This document shows, in pieces, positions 4,539 to 11,854 of a stretch of DNA of 14,275 bases; the stretch's first letter is position 1, and each line of letters starts with the position of its first letter. Location: positions 1 to 14,275 of the forward strand of contig NZ_JBAYTI010000063.1 in assembly GCF_041675725.1 (NCBI RefSeq), written 5' to 3'. This DNA is from Castellaniella sp041675725 (GTDB taxonomy: Bacteria > Pseudomonadota > Gammaproteobacteria > Burkholderiales > Burkholderiaceae_B). Below the pieces are notes generated by a model. That model saw only the letters and a list, made by a program, of their open reading frames with translations, searched no databases and had not been told where the DNA came from. The position numbers were made by a program, and so were the translations under genes.

Positions 4539-7424
4539 ATGAAGCGCGAAGACGTGTTCACGGGCCTGGAGCCCCAGTCCATCACTACCGAGGTCCTGCT
4601 CGAGAAATACGCCAAAGGGGGCGAGACGACGATTGGTGAAATCCAGCAACGGGTGGCGCGGGCGCTGGCCGCCGTCGAGCCGGCCGACCAGCAGGCGCAC
4701 TACGAAGCGCGGTTTCTGCAGGCGCAGCAGCGCGGGTTCATTCCGGCGGGGCGCATCAATTCGGCGGCGGGCACCGATCTGGCCGCCACCCTGATCAACT
4801 GCTTCGTGCAGCCGGTGGGCGATTCGATCTCCAGTGCGGTCGATGGCCTGCCCGGCATCTACGATGCCTTGCAGAAGGCTGCGGAGACCATGCGCCGCGG
4901 GGGCGGGGTCGGCTATAACTTCAGCCATATCCGGCCTGCCGGGGCTCAGGTCAAGGGGACGGCGTCCAAGGCGTCGGGGCCTCTGTCGTACATGCGGGTG
5001 TTCGATCGCTCTTGTGAAACGGTCGAATCGGCCGGGGCGCGGCGCGGGGCGCAAATGGGCGTGCTGTCCGTCTCGCATCCGGACATCGAGGCCTTTGTAC
5101 AGGCCAAGCAGACGGCGGGCGAGCTCACCAATTTCAATGTATCGGTCAGCGTCACCGACGCCTTCATGCAGGCGGTGGTCGACGACGCCCTGTTTCCGCT
5201 GGTGCATGCCGCCGAGCCCTCCGAAGACCTCAAGGCGGCCGGTGCCAGGCAGCGGGCCGATGGGGTGTGGATTTATCGCGAAATCCGCGCGCGCGATCTC
5301 TGGGACCAGATCATGCGCTCCACGTATGATTACGCGGAACCGGGCGTGTTGTTCCACGACCAGATCAATCGCGAAAACAATCTGCATTATCTCGAGATCC
5401 TCGAAGCCACCAATCCGTGCGGCGAACAGCCCCTGCCGGGTTATGGGTGCTGCTGCCTGGGGTCCATCGACCTGACCCGCTTCGTGCATCACCCGTTTGG
5501 CCTGCAGGGCGAGCCCGAGGTCGACTGGGCCGGCCTGGCCGAAGTCACGGCCATCGCCATCCGCATGCTGGACAACGTGCTCGACGCCACCCAGTGGCCG
5601 CTGCCCGAGCAGGCCGCCGAAGCCGCCCACAAGCGGCGGGTCGGCCTGGGGGTCACGGGGCTGGGCGACGCGCTCATCATGCTGGGGCTGGCCTACGACA
5701 GCGAACCGGCGCGCGCCATGGCGGGGCGCTTTGCGCGCGAAGTCGCGCACGCGGCGTATCGCGCCTCCGTGGCACTGGCCCAAGAACGCGGCGCGTTTCC
5801 TGGTTTTCAGGCCGAACCCTACTTGGCCAGCGGCTTTGCGCAGCGCCTGCCCAAGGACATCCGCAAGGCCATCGGCAAACACGGCATCCGCAACAGCCAC
5901 CTGACGTCGATCGCGCCCACCGGCACCATTTCGCTGGCCTTTGCCGACAATGCCTCCAATGGCATCGAGCCGCCGTTTTCCTGGACCTACACGCGCAGCA
6001 AACGCATGGCCGACGGCTCGCGGCAGGATTACACCGTCGAAGACCACGCCTACCGCCTGTACCGGCTCATGGGCGGCGACGTCTCGGGCGAACTGCCCGC
6101 CCATTTCCGTACCGCCTTGCAGATTTCCGCGCGCGATCACGCGCTCATGGTGGCCGCGGTCAAGGACTACGTGGATGCCGCGATTTCCAAGACCGTGAAC
6201 GTGGCGGCCGACTATCCCTACGAAGACTTCAAGGATCTCTATCTCGAAGCCTGGCGCCTCGGGCTCAAGGGCATCACCACGTATCGGCCCAGCGGCAAGC
6301 GCGGCGCGGTGCTGTCGGTCGAGCCGTCCAGTGGCGGCACGCCCGCCCAGCCCGAAGCGATTTCGCTGTCCGAGGCCGATCGCCGCCTGGTACTCAAGCG
6401 CACCATCGAACCGGTACTCAACAGCCTGCGCTGGCCCAACCGGCCGCGGTTGCCGCGCGGCGCCTCCTGCTGGGCGTCCGACGCCATCGAAACCTCCGAG
6501 GGCAGCTTCGTGGTGTACGTCTCCGACTTGCAGAACCGGCCATTCGAAATCTGGGTCAATGGCGCGCGCCCGCCGCGCGGCCTGGGGTCGGTGGCCAAGA
6601 TGCTCAGCCTCGACATGTACACGGACGACTATCCCTGGCTCGACCGCAAGCTGCAGGTGCTGGCGCGCACCAGCGGGCAGGCCGAATTCCAGATGACCGA
6701 CCCCGAGACGGGTGAATGCATCACGCTGCCGTCCACCGTGGCGGCCTTGGCGCGGCTGGTGGCGTTCCGGCACCGTTCACTGGGTATCGCGGCCCCCGAG
6801 TCGGCGTCTTCGGCGATGATGGATGCCCTGATTGCGCCGCGCGAGCCCAAGACCGGCACCGACGGCACCATGGGCTGGGTCTGCGACGTGCTCAATCCGG
6901 CCACCGGAGACGACCTGGTCCTGATGGTCAAAGAACTGCGCATGCCCGATGGCTCGACCCGGCCTTATTCGGTCTGGGGGGCGGGCAAGTTTCCCCACGC
7001 TTTTCAGGGCCTGTTCAAGCTGCTCAGCCTGGACATGCGCATCGTCGATCCGGCCTGGATCGCGATGAAGCTGCGCAAGCTCATGAACTACGCCGAACCG
7101 CAGGGCGATTTCATGGCCCGCGTGCCGGGCAGCGATCAGTCGCGCTCCTTTCCGTCCACCGAGGCCTATATCGCCCGCTTGTTGATCCATCGGTACGCCA
7201 TGCTGGGCATACTGGACGAGTCCGGCGAACCCATCGATCCCATGGGCGTGGTGCAGGCCGAAACCGCGCCCGGCCTGCCGGGGGCGACGGCGGCCGGACC
7301 CGCCGCCGATGTCGTGGCGCACATGACCGGCAGCGAATGCCCCGAATGCCATCTGCATCGGATCATTCGCCGCGATGGCTGCGAGTTCTGCACCAACTGC
7401 GGGTATCAGGGGGCCTGCGGCTGA
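4539..7424 (+). CDS. nrdJ: Class II (adenosylcobalamin-dependent) ribonucleoside-diphosphate reductase
   Basis: A 961-residue cytoplasmic enzyme reducing ribonucleotides to deoxyribonucleotides with an adenosylcobalamin-generated thiyl radical, independent of oxygen. Catalytic signatures are NPCGEQ (Asn292, radical Cys294, Glu296), the redox cysteine partner Cys88 in INCFVQP with the CCC cluster at 304-306, and PTGTIS (460-465) with the DNASNGIEPPFSW stretch. After the barrel (about 20-590) come two related domains at about 656-749 and 792-890, resembling the TSCPD-type C-terminal domain. The tail has CPEC, then CEFCTNC (Cys934, 937, 948, 951, 954, 960), the zinc-binding thiol shuttle region. 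I chose ATG 4539 because CAGGAG lies five bases upstream. The earlier GTG at 4440 lies in the NrdR operator. Likely repressed by NrdR. It needs vitamin B12; no cobalamin riboswitch was recognised. Confidence 0.95.
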   Translation: MKREDVFTGLEPQSITTEVLLEKYAKGGETTIGEIQQRVARALAAVEPADQQAHYEARFLQAQQRGFIPAGRINSAAGTDLAATLINCFVQPVGDSISSAVDGLPGIYDALQKAAETMRRGGGVGYNFSHIRPAGAQVKGTASKASGPLSYMRVFDRSCETVESAGARRGAQMGVLSVSHPDIEAFVQAKQTAGELTNFNVSVSVTDAFMQAVVDDALFPLVHAAEPSEDLKAAGARQRADGVWIYREIRARDLWDQIMRSTYDYAEPGVLFHDQINRENNLHYLEILEATNPCGEQPLPGYGCCCLGSIDLTRFVHHPFGLQGEPEVDWAGLAEVTAIAIRMLDNVLDATQWPLPEQAAEAAHKRRVGLGVTGLGDALIMLGLAYDSEPARAMAGRFAREVAHAAYRASVALAQERGAFPGFQAEPYLASGFAQRLPKDIRKAIGKHGIRNSHLTSIAPTGTISLAFADNASNGIEPPFSWTYTRSKRMADGSRQDYTVEDHAYRLYRLMGGDVSGELPAHFRTALQISARDHALMVAAVKDYVDAAISKTVNVAADYPYEDFKDLYLEAWRLGLKGITTYRPSGKRGAVLSVEPSSGGTPAQPEAISLSEADRRLVLKRTIEPVLNSLRWPNRPRLPRGASCWASDAIETSEGSFVVYVSDLQNRPFEIWVNGARPPRGLGSVAKMLSLDMYTDDYPWLDRKLQVLARTSGQAEFQMTDPETGECITLPSTVAALARLVAFRHRSLGIAAPESASSAMMDALIAPREPKTGTDGTMGWVCDVLNPATGDDLVLMVKELRMPDGSTRPYSVWGAGKFPHAFQGLFKLLSLDMRIVDPAWIAMKLRKLMNYAEPQGDFMARVPGSDQSRSFPSTEAYIARLLIHRYAMLGILDESGEPIDPMGVVQAETAPGLPGATAAGPAADVVAHMTGSECPECHLHRIIRRDGCEFCTNCGYQGACG

Positions 7425-7444
7425 GCCCGCCGCTGAGCCCGCCG
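7421..7444 (+). repeat. 12-bp perfect tandem duplication spanning the nrdJ stop
   Basis: CTGAGCCCGCCG occurs twice back to back (7421-7432 and 7433-7444). It includes the nrdJ stop TGA, so a second in-frame TGA follows four codons later. This looks like a replication-slippage duplication with no effect on the protein. The remaining 30 bases before the asparaginase start hold only its ribosome binding site. Confidence 0.85.
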
Positions 7445-7474
7445 CCATTCGTAGCCCATTGACCCGGAGCAACC

Positions 7475-8479
7475 ATGGATCTGCCTGCCGTCACCATACT
7501 GTCGCTGGGGGGCACGATTGCCATGACCCAGGGCGAGACCGGGGGGGTCGTGCCCACCCTCACGGCCGAGGCGCTGGTCGGCGCCGTGCCGCAGCTGCAA
7601 CAGGTCGCCCGGGTCAAGGCGCAATCGTACCGGCAGCTGCCCAGCGCCCACCTGCGGTTCGAGGACATCGAGGCCCTGGCGGCCTCCCTGCGCCATCTGG
7701 CCGGGGCTGGCGAGCGCGGGTTCGTGATCACGCAGGGCACCGACACGATCGATGAGACCGCATTCGCGCTCGATTGCCTGTACGACCTGGACGTCCCGCT
7801 CGTGGTCACGGGCGCCATGCGCCACCCGACCCTGCCCGGGGCCGATGGGCCCGCCAATCTGCTGGCCGCCGTCCAGGTGGCGGCCAGCCCGGCGGCCCGC
7901 GGCCTGGGTTGCCTGGTCGTCATGAATGACGAGGTCCATGCCGCCCGATACGTGCGCAAGCTGAACACCAGCCGGCCCGATGCGTTTGCGTCGCCGGCCT
8001 GCGGGCGCCTGGGTTGGCTCACCGAAGGGCGCCTGCGCCTGGCCAGCCGCCTGCCCGATGTGCCCCGTGTCGTGTCATCGCCCCAGCCACGCCCGGCGCA
8101 GGTCGCGTTGCTGCCCGCCTGCCTGGACGACCCCGGCGACATGGTGCGCGCGCTGTTGGCCGCCCATGCGTTCGACGGCCTGGTGATCCAGGCGGCGGGT
8201 GGCGGTCACGTCACGGCGGGCCTGGCCGATGCCCTGGAGACCGCTGCCCGGTCGATGCCCGTCGTGTTGGCATCCCGCACGGGCAGCGGAGACGTGCTGT
8301 CCAGCACGTACGGCTATACCGGCAGTGAAATCGATTTGCTGCGGCGTGGGCTGATCCGCGCCGGCCTGCTCGACGGGCACAAGGCACGGGTCTTGCTGAC
8401 CCTGCTGCTGCGCCATCAAGGGGCCGATCCCGGCGCCATCGCGCAGGCATTCCAGGCATGGTCCAACGACCACCCATGA
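7475..8479 (+). CDS. L-asparaginase (type I/II asparaginase family)
   Basis: A 334-residue amidohydrolase converting L-asparagine to L-aspartate and ammonia. Family motifs: LGGTIA with the nucleophile Thr14 near the N-terminus, ITQGTDTIDETA with Thr89 and Asp90, VVTGAMR (110-116), and VRKLNTSRPDAFAS with Lys162 completing the Thr-Asp-Lys triad. The Tyr that assists the first Thr in the E. coli type II enzyme is not obvious in the flexible loop (MTQGETGGVVPTLT), and Gln replaces the usual His before GTDT. No signal peptide is visible, so the protein is probably cytoplasmic, unlike periplasmic AnsB. The ATG has CGGAG five bases upstream. It follows nrdJ by 50 bp and may be read through from it. 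It converges with tenA, with 23 bp between stops. Confidence 0.92.
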   Translation: MDLPAVTILSLGGTIAMTQGETGGVVPTLTAEALVGAVPQLQQVARVKAQSYRQLPSAHLRFEDIEALAASLRHLAGAGERGFVITQGTDTIDETAFALDCLYDLDVPLVVTGAMRHPTLPGADGPANLLAAVQVAASPAARGLGCLVVMNDEVHAARYVRKLNTSRPDAFASPACGRLGWLTEGRLRLASRLPDVPRVVSSPQPRPAQVALLPACLDDPGDMVRALLAAHAFDGLVIQAAGGGHVTAGLADALETAARSMPVVLASRTGSGDVLSSTYGYTGSEIDLLRRGLIRAGLLDGHKARVLLTLLLRHQGADPGAIAQAFQAWSNDHP

Positions 8480-8502
8480 ACGCCCTCGGCCCATGAGTAC
8501 CC

Positions 8503-9216
8503 TCAACCCAGGTCCCACCCCTGGCGGTCGTGGGCAGTGCCCCAGAAATGCCACTCGTATACGCAGGCCTGGCGAAAGATCTGCTGCATGACGTCGCGCT
8601 CGGGCTGCGACGCCCGGGCCAGACAGGCCTCCAGTATGGCAACCGCCCCGCGGGTGGCCCGGTCGAAATCGGCACTGTCGTAGGTCGCCACCCAGGTGGC
8701 ATACGGGTGGCTTGCACCCAGCCGCGAGGCGCGTTGCACCAGTACTTTACCCATGTGGGCGTATACCCAGAAGCAGGGCAGCACGCCCGCTACGCCCTGC
8801 GCATACGATTCCGTGGCGGCGGTGGCAATCAGGAACGACACGTAGCCCAGCGTCGTGGGCGACGGTTGTGCGGGCCCTGACTGTACGGCAAGCTGCTCGC
8901 AGGCTGTGGCCAGGGTGGCGTCCGACAGCAGGCTGTGATGCATGCCTTCCTCGACGCTGATGGCGCGCGCCGACGACTCGGCCCAGAAACGCGATTCATC
9001 CCGGCTGTGGGCGCGCGCCGAGAGCAGTGCCATGGCACGTGCATAGCCGCTCAGGTAGCGGCTGTCCTGGCGGATATAGTGCACGAAGGCGGTCGGGTCC
9101 AGCGTCCCGTCGGCCAGTTCGGCCAGAAAGGGCAGGGTCTCGATGCGTTGTACGATGGGCTGGCTGTCTTGCCACAGAGCGCGGGTCAGGGGGCCAGCTG
9201 AAAAATCCGGGGTCAT
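8503..9216 (-). CDS. tenA: TenA-family aminopyrimidine aminohydrolase (thiaminase II)
   Basis: A 237-residue all-helical cytoplasmic enzyme that salvages the pyrimidine part of damaged thiamine by hydrolysing aminomethyl-pyrimidine to HMP; the family can also cleave thiamine. The catalytic Cys148 is in VLPCFWVY and the C-terminal catalytic Glu221 is in VYEWHFW. Pyrimidine-site residues seen are Asp51 (RQDSRYL), Tyr125 (LGYVSFL) and Tyr152. The length is typical. The ATG at 9216 has CGGAGA six bases upstream. The gene lies 32 bp after the symporter stop on the same strand, downstream of a TPP riboswitch, so both are one operon repressed when TPP is plentiful. This context supports a salvage role. 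Confidence 0.93.
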   Translation of the reverse strand: MTPDFSAGPLTRALWQDSQPIVQRIETLPFLAELADGTLDPTAFVHYIRQDSRYLSGYARAMALLSARAHSRDESRFWAESSARAISVEEGMHHSLLSDATLATACEQLAVQSGPAQPSPTTLGYVSFLIATAATESYAQGVAGVLPCFWVYAHMGKVLVQRASRLGASHPYATWVATYDSADFDRATRGAVAILEACLARASQPERDVMQQIFRQACVYEWHFWGTAHDRQGWDLG

Positions 9217-9248
9217 CGTGGATCTCCGTCAATGAAAAGGTGAAGCGG

Positions 9249-10688
9249 TCAGTTCGGCAGGCTGCAGATCTGGTGCTGCATGCCGTGCAGGTCGCAGGGG
9301 GTGCCGGGCCAGACGCGGCTAAGCACCAGTGTGGTGGCCACGGGCACCAGGGCGGCCAGCAGAAAGGATTCGAGCAAGGTGTCCATGGGCCCGTCGGGGG
9401 CCGGGAACAGCCAGAAACCGGCTGCGAGGCCGGCCAGGGTGGCCGTCAGAGCCACCCGCCCGCTGCAGCGGGTGCTGTACAGGCCAAAGAACACCGGAAA
9501 GGCGGCTGCGGAACAGAACAGGTCGGCCAGCAGGAACAGGTACAGCACGCTGTAGCCCTGCGCCGACGCCAGCCAGACGGGGAGCGCGAGGGCATAGATC
9601 GCCAGCCGCGACCAGTACATCAGGACGGCGCCGGATGCCTGGGGCATCAGGCGTCGGGCGTCTACGGCGATCATGCTGGAGACGGCGCTGATGGCGGTGT
9701 CGGCGCTGCTCATGACCAGGGACAGGCCCAGCGGGATGAGCGCCAGCATGAACAATGCCGGCATTTTGGGGGCCAGCACGCTGAACAGCGCCACCGAACT
9801 GTCCGTTCCCGCATCCTGTGCCACGAACACCAGGCCAAACAGGCCCATGATGAAGATCACCGGGCCCACCAGCAGGCCGCCGAGCAGAAAGCCGCGCCGC
9901 ATGGCGCGGGTGGAACGGGCCGCATACACGCGTTGCCAGTTGCCCTGATGGAACAGCCCGGTCAGCAGGATGGCCACGAAGAAGGTCAGGCCCGCCTTCA
10001 GGCCGACCCAGTTATCCAGGGCCAGCAGCTGGGGGGCCCTGGCCTGCAGGTGGTCGCGTACCATCTCGATGCCGCCGCTGGCCTGCCAGCCCAGCGCGAT
10101 CAGCGCCAGCAGCAGCGGCAGGATGATCATCATCTGGATCTTGTCGGTGAAGATAGAGGCCTTCAGGCCCCCCCAGGCGGTGTACAGCAGCGTGCAGCCG
10201 AGCACGATGCCGGCGGTCAGCCACAGGGGAATGGGTGCCATCAGGGCAACGATCTTGGCCATGGCCGTGATTTCGGCCGTCAGCGAGATGCCCAGATAAA
10301 ACAGCATGATCATCAGGATCAAGCCATACAGGCCGCGGCCGTAGCGGGCCATCACGAATTCGGTCAGGGTGTGGCCGCGCGGGATGAGCTCGCGCATGCG
10401 CTGCCCCAGCGGGATCATGACCAGGCGCGGCGACATGGCGCCCAGTGCGTAGCCGGTGATGGCCGCCAGCCCGCCCCAGGTGGCGGCCTGGGCGGGTGCG
10501 AACAGGATCCAGGCGCCCAGCGAAGAGGCCAGCAGGGTCAGGATGGTGGCCGTGGCCGACTGGCTGTTGCGGGCCACGATGTAGTCTTCGAGCGTGTCGC
10601 GACTGCGCCGTGCATACCAGATGCCTGCCAGTGCAAAGCCGATGGAAAACAAGATGACCCACGCCAGGGTGGTGCCGGTATCGGGCAT
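9249..10688 (-). CDS. Sodium:solute symporter, probable thiamine-precursor (HMP) transporter
   Basis: A 479-residue inner-membrane protein of the sodium:solute symporter (SSF) family with about 13 hydrophobic segments. Family features: a periplasmic N-terminus followed by an SRDTLEDYIVARN loop, the LGAWILFAPAQAA segment, TDKIQMMII after TM5, and MSSADTAISAVSSM, where the Na2-site serines/threonines lie. The substrate cannot be read from the family. The TPP riboswitch upstream and tenA directly downstream point to thiamine or its pyrimidine moiety HMP. It may correspond to the genome-context-predicted ThiV-type symporter, but I have not verified orthology, so no symbol is given. The ATG at 10688 has GAGGGA six bases upstream, and that site is complementary to a leader segment. 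Confidence 0.88.
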   Translation of the reverse strand: MPDTGTTLAWVILFSIGFALAGIWYARRSRDTLEDYIVARNSQSATATILTLLASSLGAWILFAPAQAATWGGLAAITGYALGAMSPRLVMIPLGQRMRELIPRGHTLTEFVMARYGRGLYGLILMIMLFYLGISLTAEITAMAKIVALMAPIPLWLTAGIVLGCTLLYTAWGGLKASIFTDKIQMMIILPLLLALIALGWQASGGIEMVRDHLQARAPQLLALDNWVGLKAGLTFFVAILLTGLFHQGNWQRVYAARSTRAMRRGFLLGGLLVGPVIFIMGLFGLVFVAQDAGTDSSVALFSVLAPKMPALFMLALIPLGLSLVMSSADTAISAVSSMIAVDARRLMPQASGAVLMYWSRLAIYALALPVWLASAQGYSVLYLFLLADLFCSAAAFPVFFGLYSTRCSGRVALTATLAGLAAGFWLFPAPDGPMDTLLESFLLAALVPVATTLVLSRVWPGTPCDLHGMQHQICSLPN

Positions 10689-10694
10689 GCAGGA

Positions 10695-10765
10695 TCCCTC
10701 GCAATTCAGGCCAGGCTGGCGGCATGCCGCGTGGCGGGCAGGCTGCCTATGACGGAAGAGAGGGA
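10695..10765 (-). promoter_or_regulatory. Predicted Shine-Dalgarno sequestering expression platform of the TPP riboswitch
   Basis: In transcript sense the symporter ribosome binding site GAGGGA (10700-10695) is exactly complementary to TCCCTC (10765-10760) in the leader. The overlapping leader segment CCTTCCCT (10768-10761) is in turn complementary to AGGGAAGG (10795-10788) at the 3' side of the aptamer. The pairings exclude each other. With TPP bound, the aptamer would keep AGGGAAGG and leave TCCCTC free to mask the ribosome binding site. Without TPP, AGGGAAGG could capture the leader segment and free it. The complementarity is seen; the mechanism is inferred. Confidence 0.55.
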
Positions 10766-10780
10766 AGGGGTGCTGGCAGT

Positions 10781-10875
10781 GGGGGGTCCTTCCCTTCGCC
10801 GGTATGAGCCGGATCAGGTTCTAAGGGTCACCGCACCGTTTTGCGGAATCTCAGCCCGAATGTTCGGACCCCCCC
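10781..10875 (-). promoter_or_regulatory. TPP riboswitch (THI-box)
   Basis: In - strand sense the aptamer has the conserved thi-box elements in order: GGGGGGTCC (P1, 5' side), CGGGCTGAGATT, the P3 stem CCGC...GCGG, GTGACCCTTAGAACCTGATC, the P5-type stem CCGG...CCGG, GCGAAGGGAAGG, and GGACCCCCC closing P1. It binds thiamine pyrophosphate and lowers expression of the symporter-tenA operon. It lies about 90 bases upstream of the symporter start and just downstream of a strong promoter. Confidence 0.97.
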
Positions 10876-10888
10876 AGGAACTGCCAGA

Positions 10889-10917
10889 AATTTAGAGCAA
10901 ATGCAGCAGGCTGTCAA
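10889..10917 (-). promoter_or_regulatory. Sigma-70-type promoter of the thiamine operon
   Basis: On the - strand a perfect TTGACA (10917-10912), a 17-base spacer and TAAATT (10894-10889) form a consensus-like promoter. The start point is expected near 10882, only a few bases before riboswitch helix P1, so the leader would be almost entirely aptamer plus platform. It lies just past the stop of the 58-residue upstream gene, so the operon has its own promoter. Confidence 0.78.
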
Positions 10918-10948
10918 TCGGTGTCGAGCGCCCGCCGGGCTGCGCACG

Positions 10949-11125
10949 TCAGGTGGGGGTTTCGCTGTCTTCGGCTATGCGGCCCGCTTCGGTGGCGCCG
11001 CCTTCGTCTTCCCAGCGCGCGATGCAGCCGCATTGTTCGATGGGCTTGCCGCATTCAGGACACAGTACGGGTTCTGCGGGTGGATGGGCGGTCTCCTGGC
11101 GCTGGCCAGGTTTGGGTGAGTTCAT
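10949..11125 (-). CDS. Small cysteine-motif (zinc-ribbon-like) protein, 58 aa
   Basis: A 58-residue hydrophilic protein with one cluster CPECGKPIEQCGC (Cys22, Cys25, Cys32, Cys34: CxxC-x6-CxC), which looks able to bind one Zn2+, followed by ARWEDE and an acidic tail. I do not recognise a named family. The ORF is believed real because AGGAGGT lies seven bases before the ATG at 11125, a nearly ideal ribosome binding site. An in-frame GTG at 11134 overlaps that site and is not the start. It is upstream of, and on the same strand as, the thiamine operon, but that operon has its own promoter. The function is unknown. Confidence 0.72.
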   Translation of the reverse strand: MNSPKPGQRQETAHPPAEPVLCPECGKPIEQCGCIARWEDEGGATEAGRIAEDSETPT

Positions 11126-11199
11126 GATGAGCACCTCCTGTCTCGAATGGACGGCCGGCCCGGTCGGTTTCGAAGGCCTGAGCTGGCTGTAGTTATGAT

Positions 11200-11227
11200 G
11201 TTATAGAGCTTGGGCCGGGACGACAAG
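11200..11227 (-). promoter_or_regulatory. Possible promoter of the 58-aa protein gene
   Basis: On the - strand CTTGTC (11227-11222), a 16-base spacer and TATAAC (11205-11200) resemble a sigma-70 promoter about 75 bases before the small gene. The -35 match is weak. The 244-bp spacer between the two divergent genes is otherwise without recognisable genes. Confidence 0.35.
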
Positions 11228-11302
11228 AATGGTGACTGTACGATCCAGGGATTTCGTGGCTGCCGTGGATAGCCCATCGGGTGTTTTGCCCGGGCGTTTT
11301 GC

Positions 11303-11324
11303 GCCCCATGCTCTATGATGGGGC
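11303..11324. repeat. Hairpin-forming inverted repeat upstream of the VanZ-like gene
   Basis: GCCCCAT (11303-11309) and ATGGGGC (11318-11324) form a perfect 7-bp inverted repeat with an 8-base loop containing TATG. A second short CTTGG/CCAAG repeat follows at 11324-11337. This could be an operator or a leader stem; there is no T-run for termination. Confidence 0.4.
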
Positions 11325-11369
11325 TTGGCCGCCCAAGGCCGGCCCCACTCGTATTCTGGCACCATTGGT

Positions 11370-11801
11370 ATGCCCAAGTTTCTGTTCCGCTCTATCTGGA
11401 CGGCCCGCCCTGTCCTGTTCCTGGCCTATCTGGTTTTGTTCAGCTATGGCATGTTCAGTGCCAGGCCGCCGTCGGTTTTGCTGATGCCGTTTCCACAGTG
11501 GGACAAGGTATTGCACGTCATGGCGTTTCTCGGGCTGTCGCTGTGCACTTCACTGCTGCTGATGGCCCGTCCGTGGGGCTGGCTGGCCTGGCCCGTGCTG
11601 TTGGCAGCCGCACCGCTGACCGAGTACCTGCAGCACGTGCTGCAGCCGCGGCGCGATTTCAGCCTGGGCGACATCGTCGCCAATGCGATCGGGGTGTTGC
11701 TGGCCGCCGGCTTGTGGCCTGGCCTGCGGCTGCTGTTCCTGCCTTTTGCCGAACCGGGCCATGTCGCGCCAGACGCGGATGACCCCGGCCCGTTCACTTG
11801 A
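11370..11801 (+). CDS. VanZ-like family membrane protein
   Basis: A 143-residue integral membrane protein with about four hydrophobic segments (roughly 12-30, 48-66, 70-84 and 100-125). It carries the VanZ-like signature: WDKVLHVMAF (Asp45, Lys46, His49), then TEYLQHVLQPRRDFSLGDIVAN with Glu85, Gln88, Arg95, Asp101 and Asn105. VanZ itself affects teicoplanin resistance in enterococci, but most homologues in Proteobacteria have no known function, so no resistance role is claimed. The ATG at 11370 begins a normal-looking first segment but has no strong ribosome binding site. A TTG at 11325 would add 15 residues. The gene is monocistronic and convergent with the MOSC gene, 53 bp between stops. 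Confidence 0.83.
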   Translation: MPKFLFRSIWTARPVLFLAYLVLFSYGMFSARPPSVLLMPFPQWDKVLHVMAFLGLSLCTSLLLMARPWGWLAWPVLLAAAPLTEYLQHVLQPRRDFSLGDIVANAIGVLLAAGLWPGLRLLFLPFAEPGHVAPDADDPGPFT

Positions 11802-11854
11802 GCATCGTGGCAGAATGGCGCAAGAGCGCGCCTGGTCGAATCCCTGCGGCCGAT

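Noticed and set aside
4431..6773. 780-codon open frame antisense to nrdJ
   Set aside because: It is opposite a gene with clear catalytic motifs, has low-complexity Arg/Gly/His-rich composition and no recognisable domain. It is a GC-bias shadow.
10773..10887. Eight-base complementary flanks extending TPP aptamer helix P1
   Set aside because: The predicted transcription start near 10882 means most of the upstream flank is not transcribed, so the extension is unlikely to form in RNA.
9027..10895. 622-codon open frame antisense to the symporter, running through the riboswitch
   Set aside because: Gln/His/Gly-rich sequence opposite a real membrane protein; it crosses a TPP riboswitch and its promoter. 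A shadow frame.
11370..11801. VanZ-like gene as a glycopeptide-resistance determinant
   Set aside because: No van cluster genes are nearby, and Gram-negative VanZ-like proteins generally have no shown resistance role.
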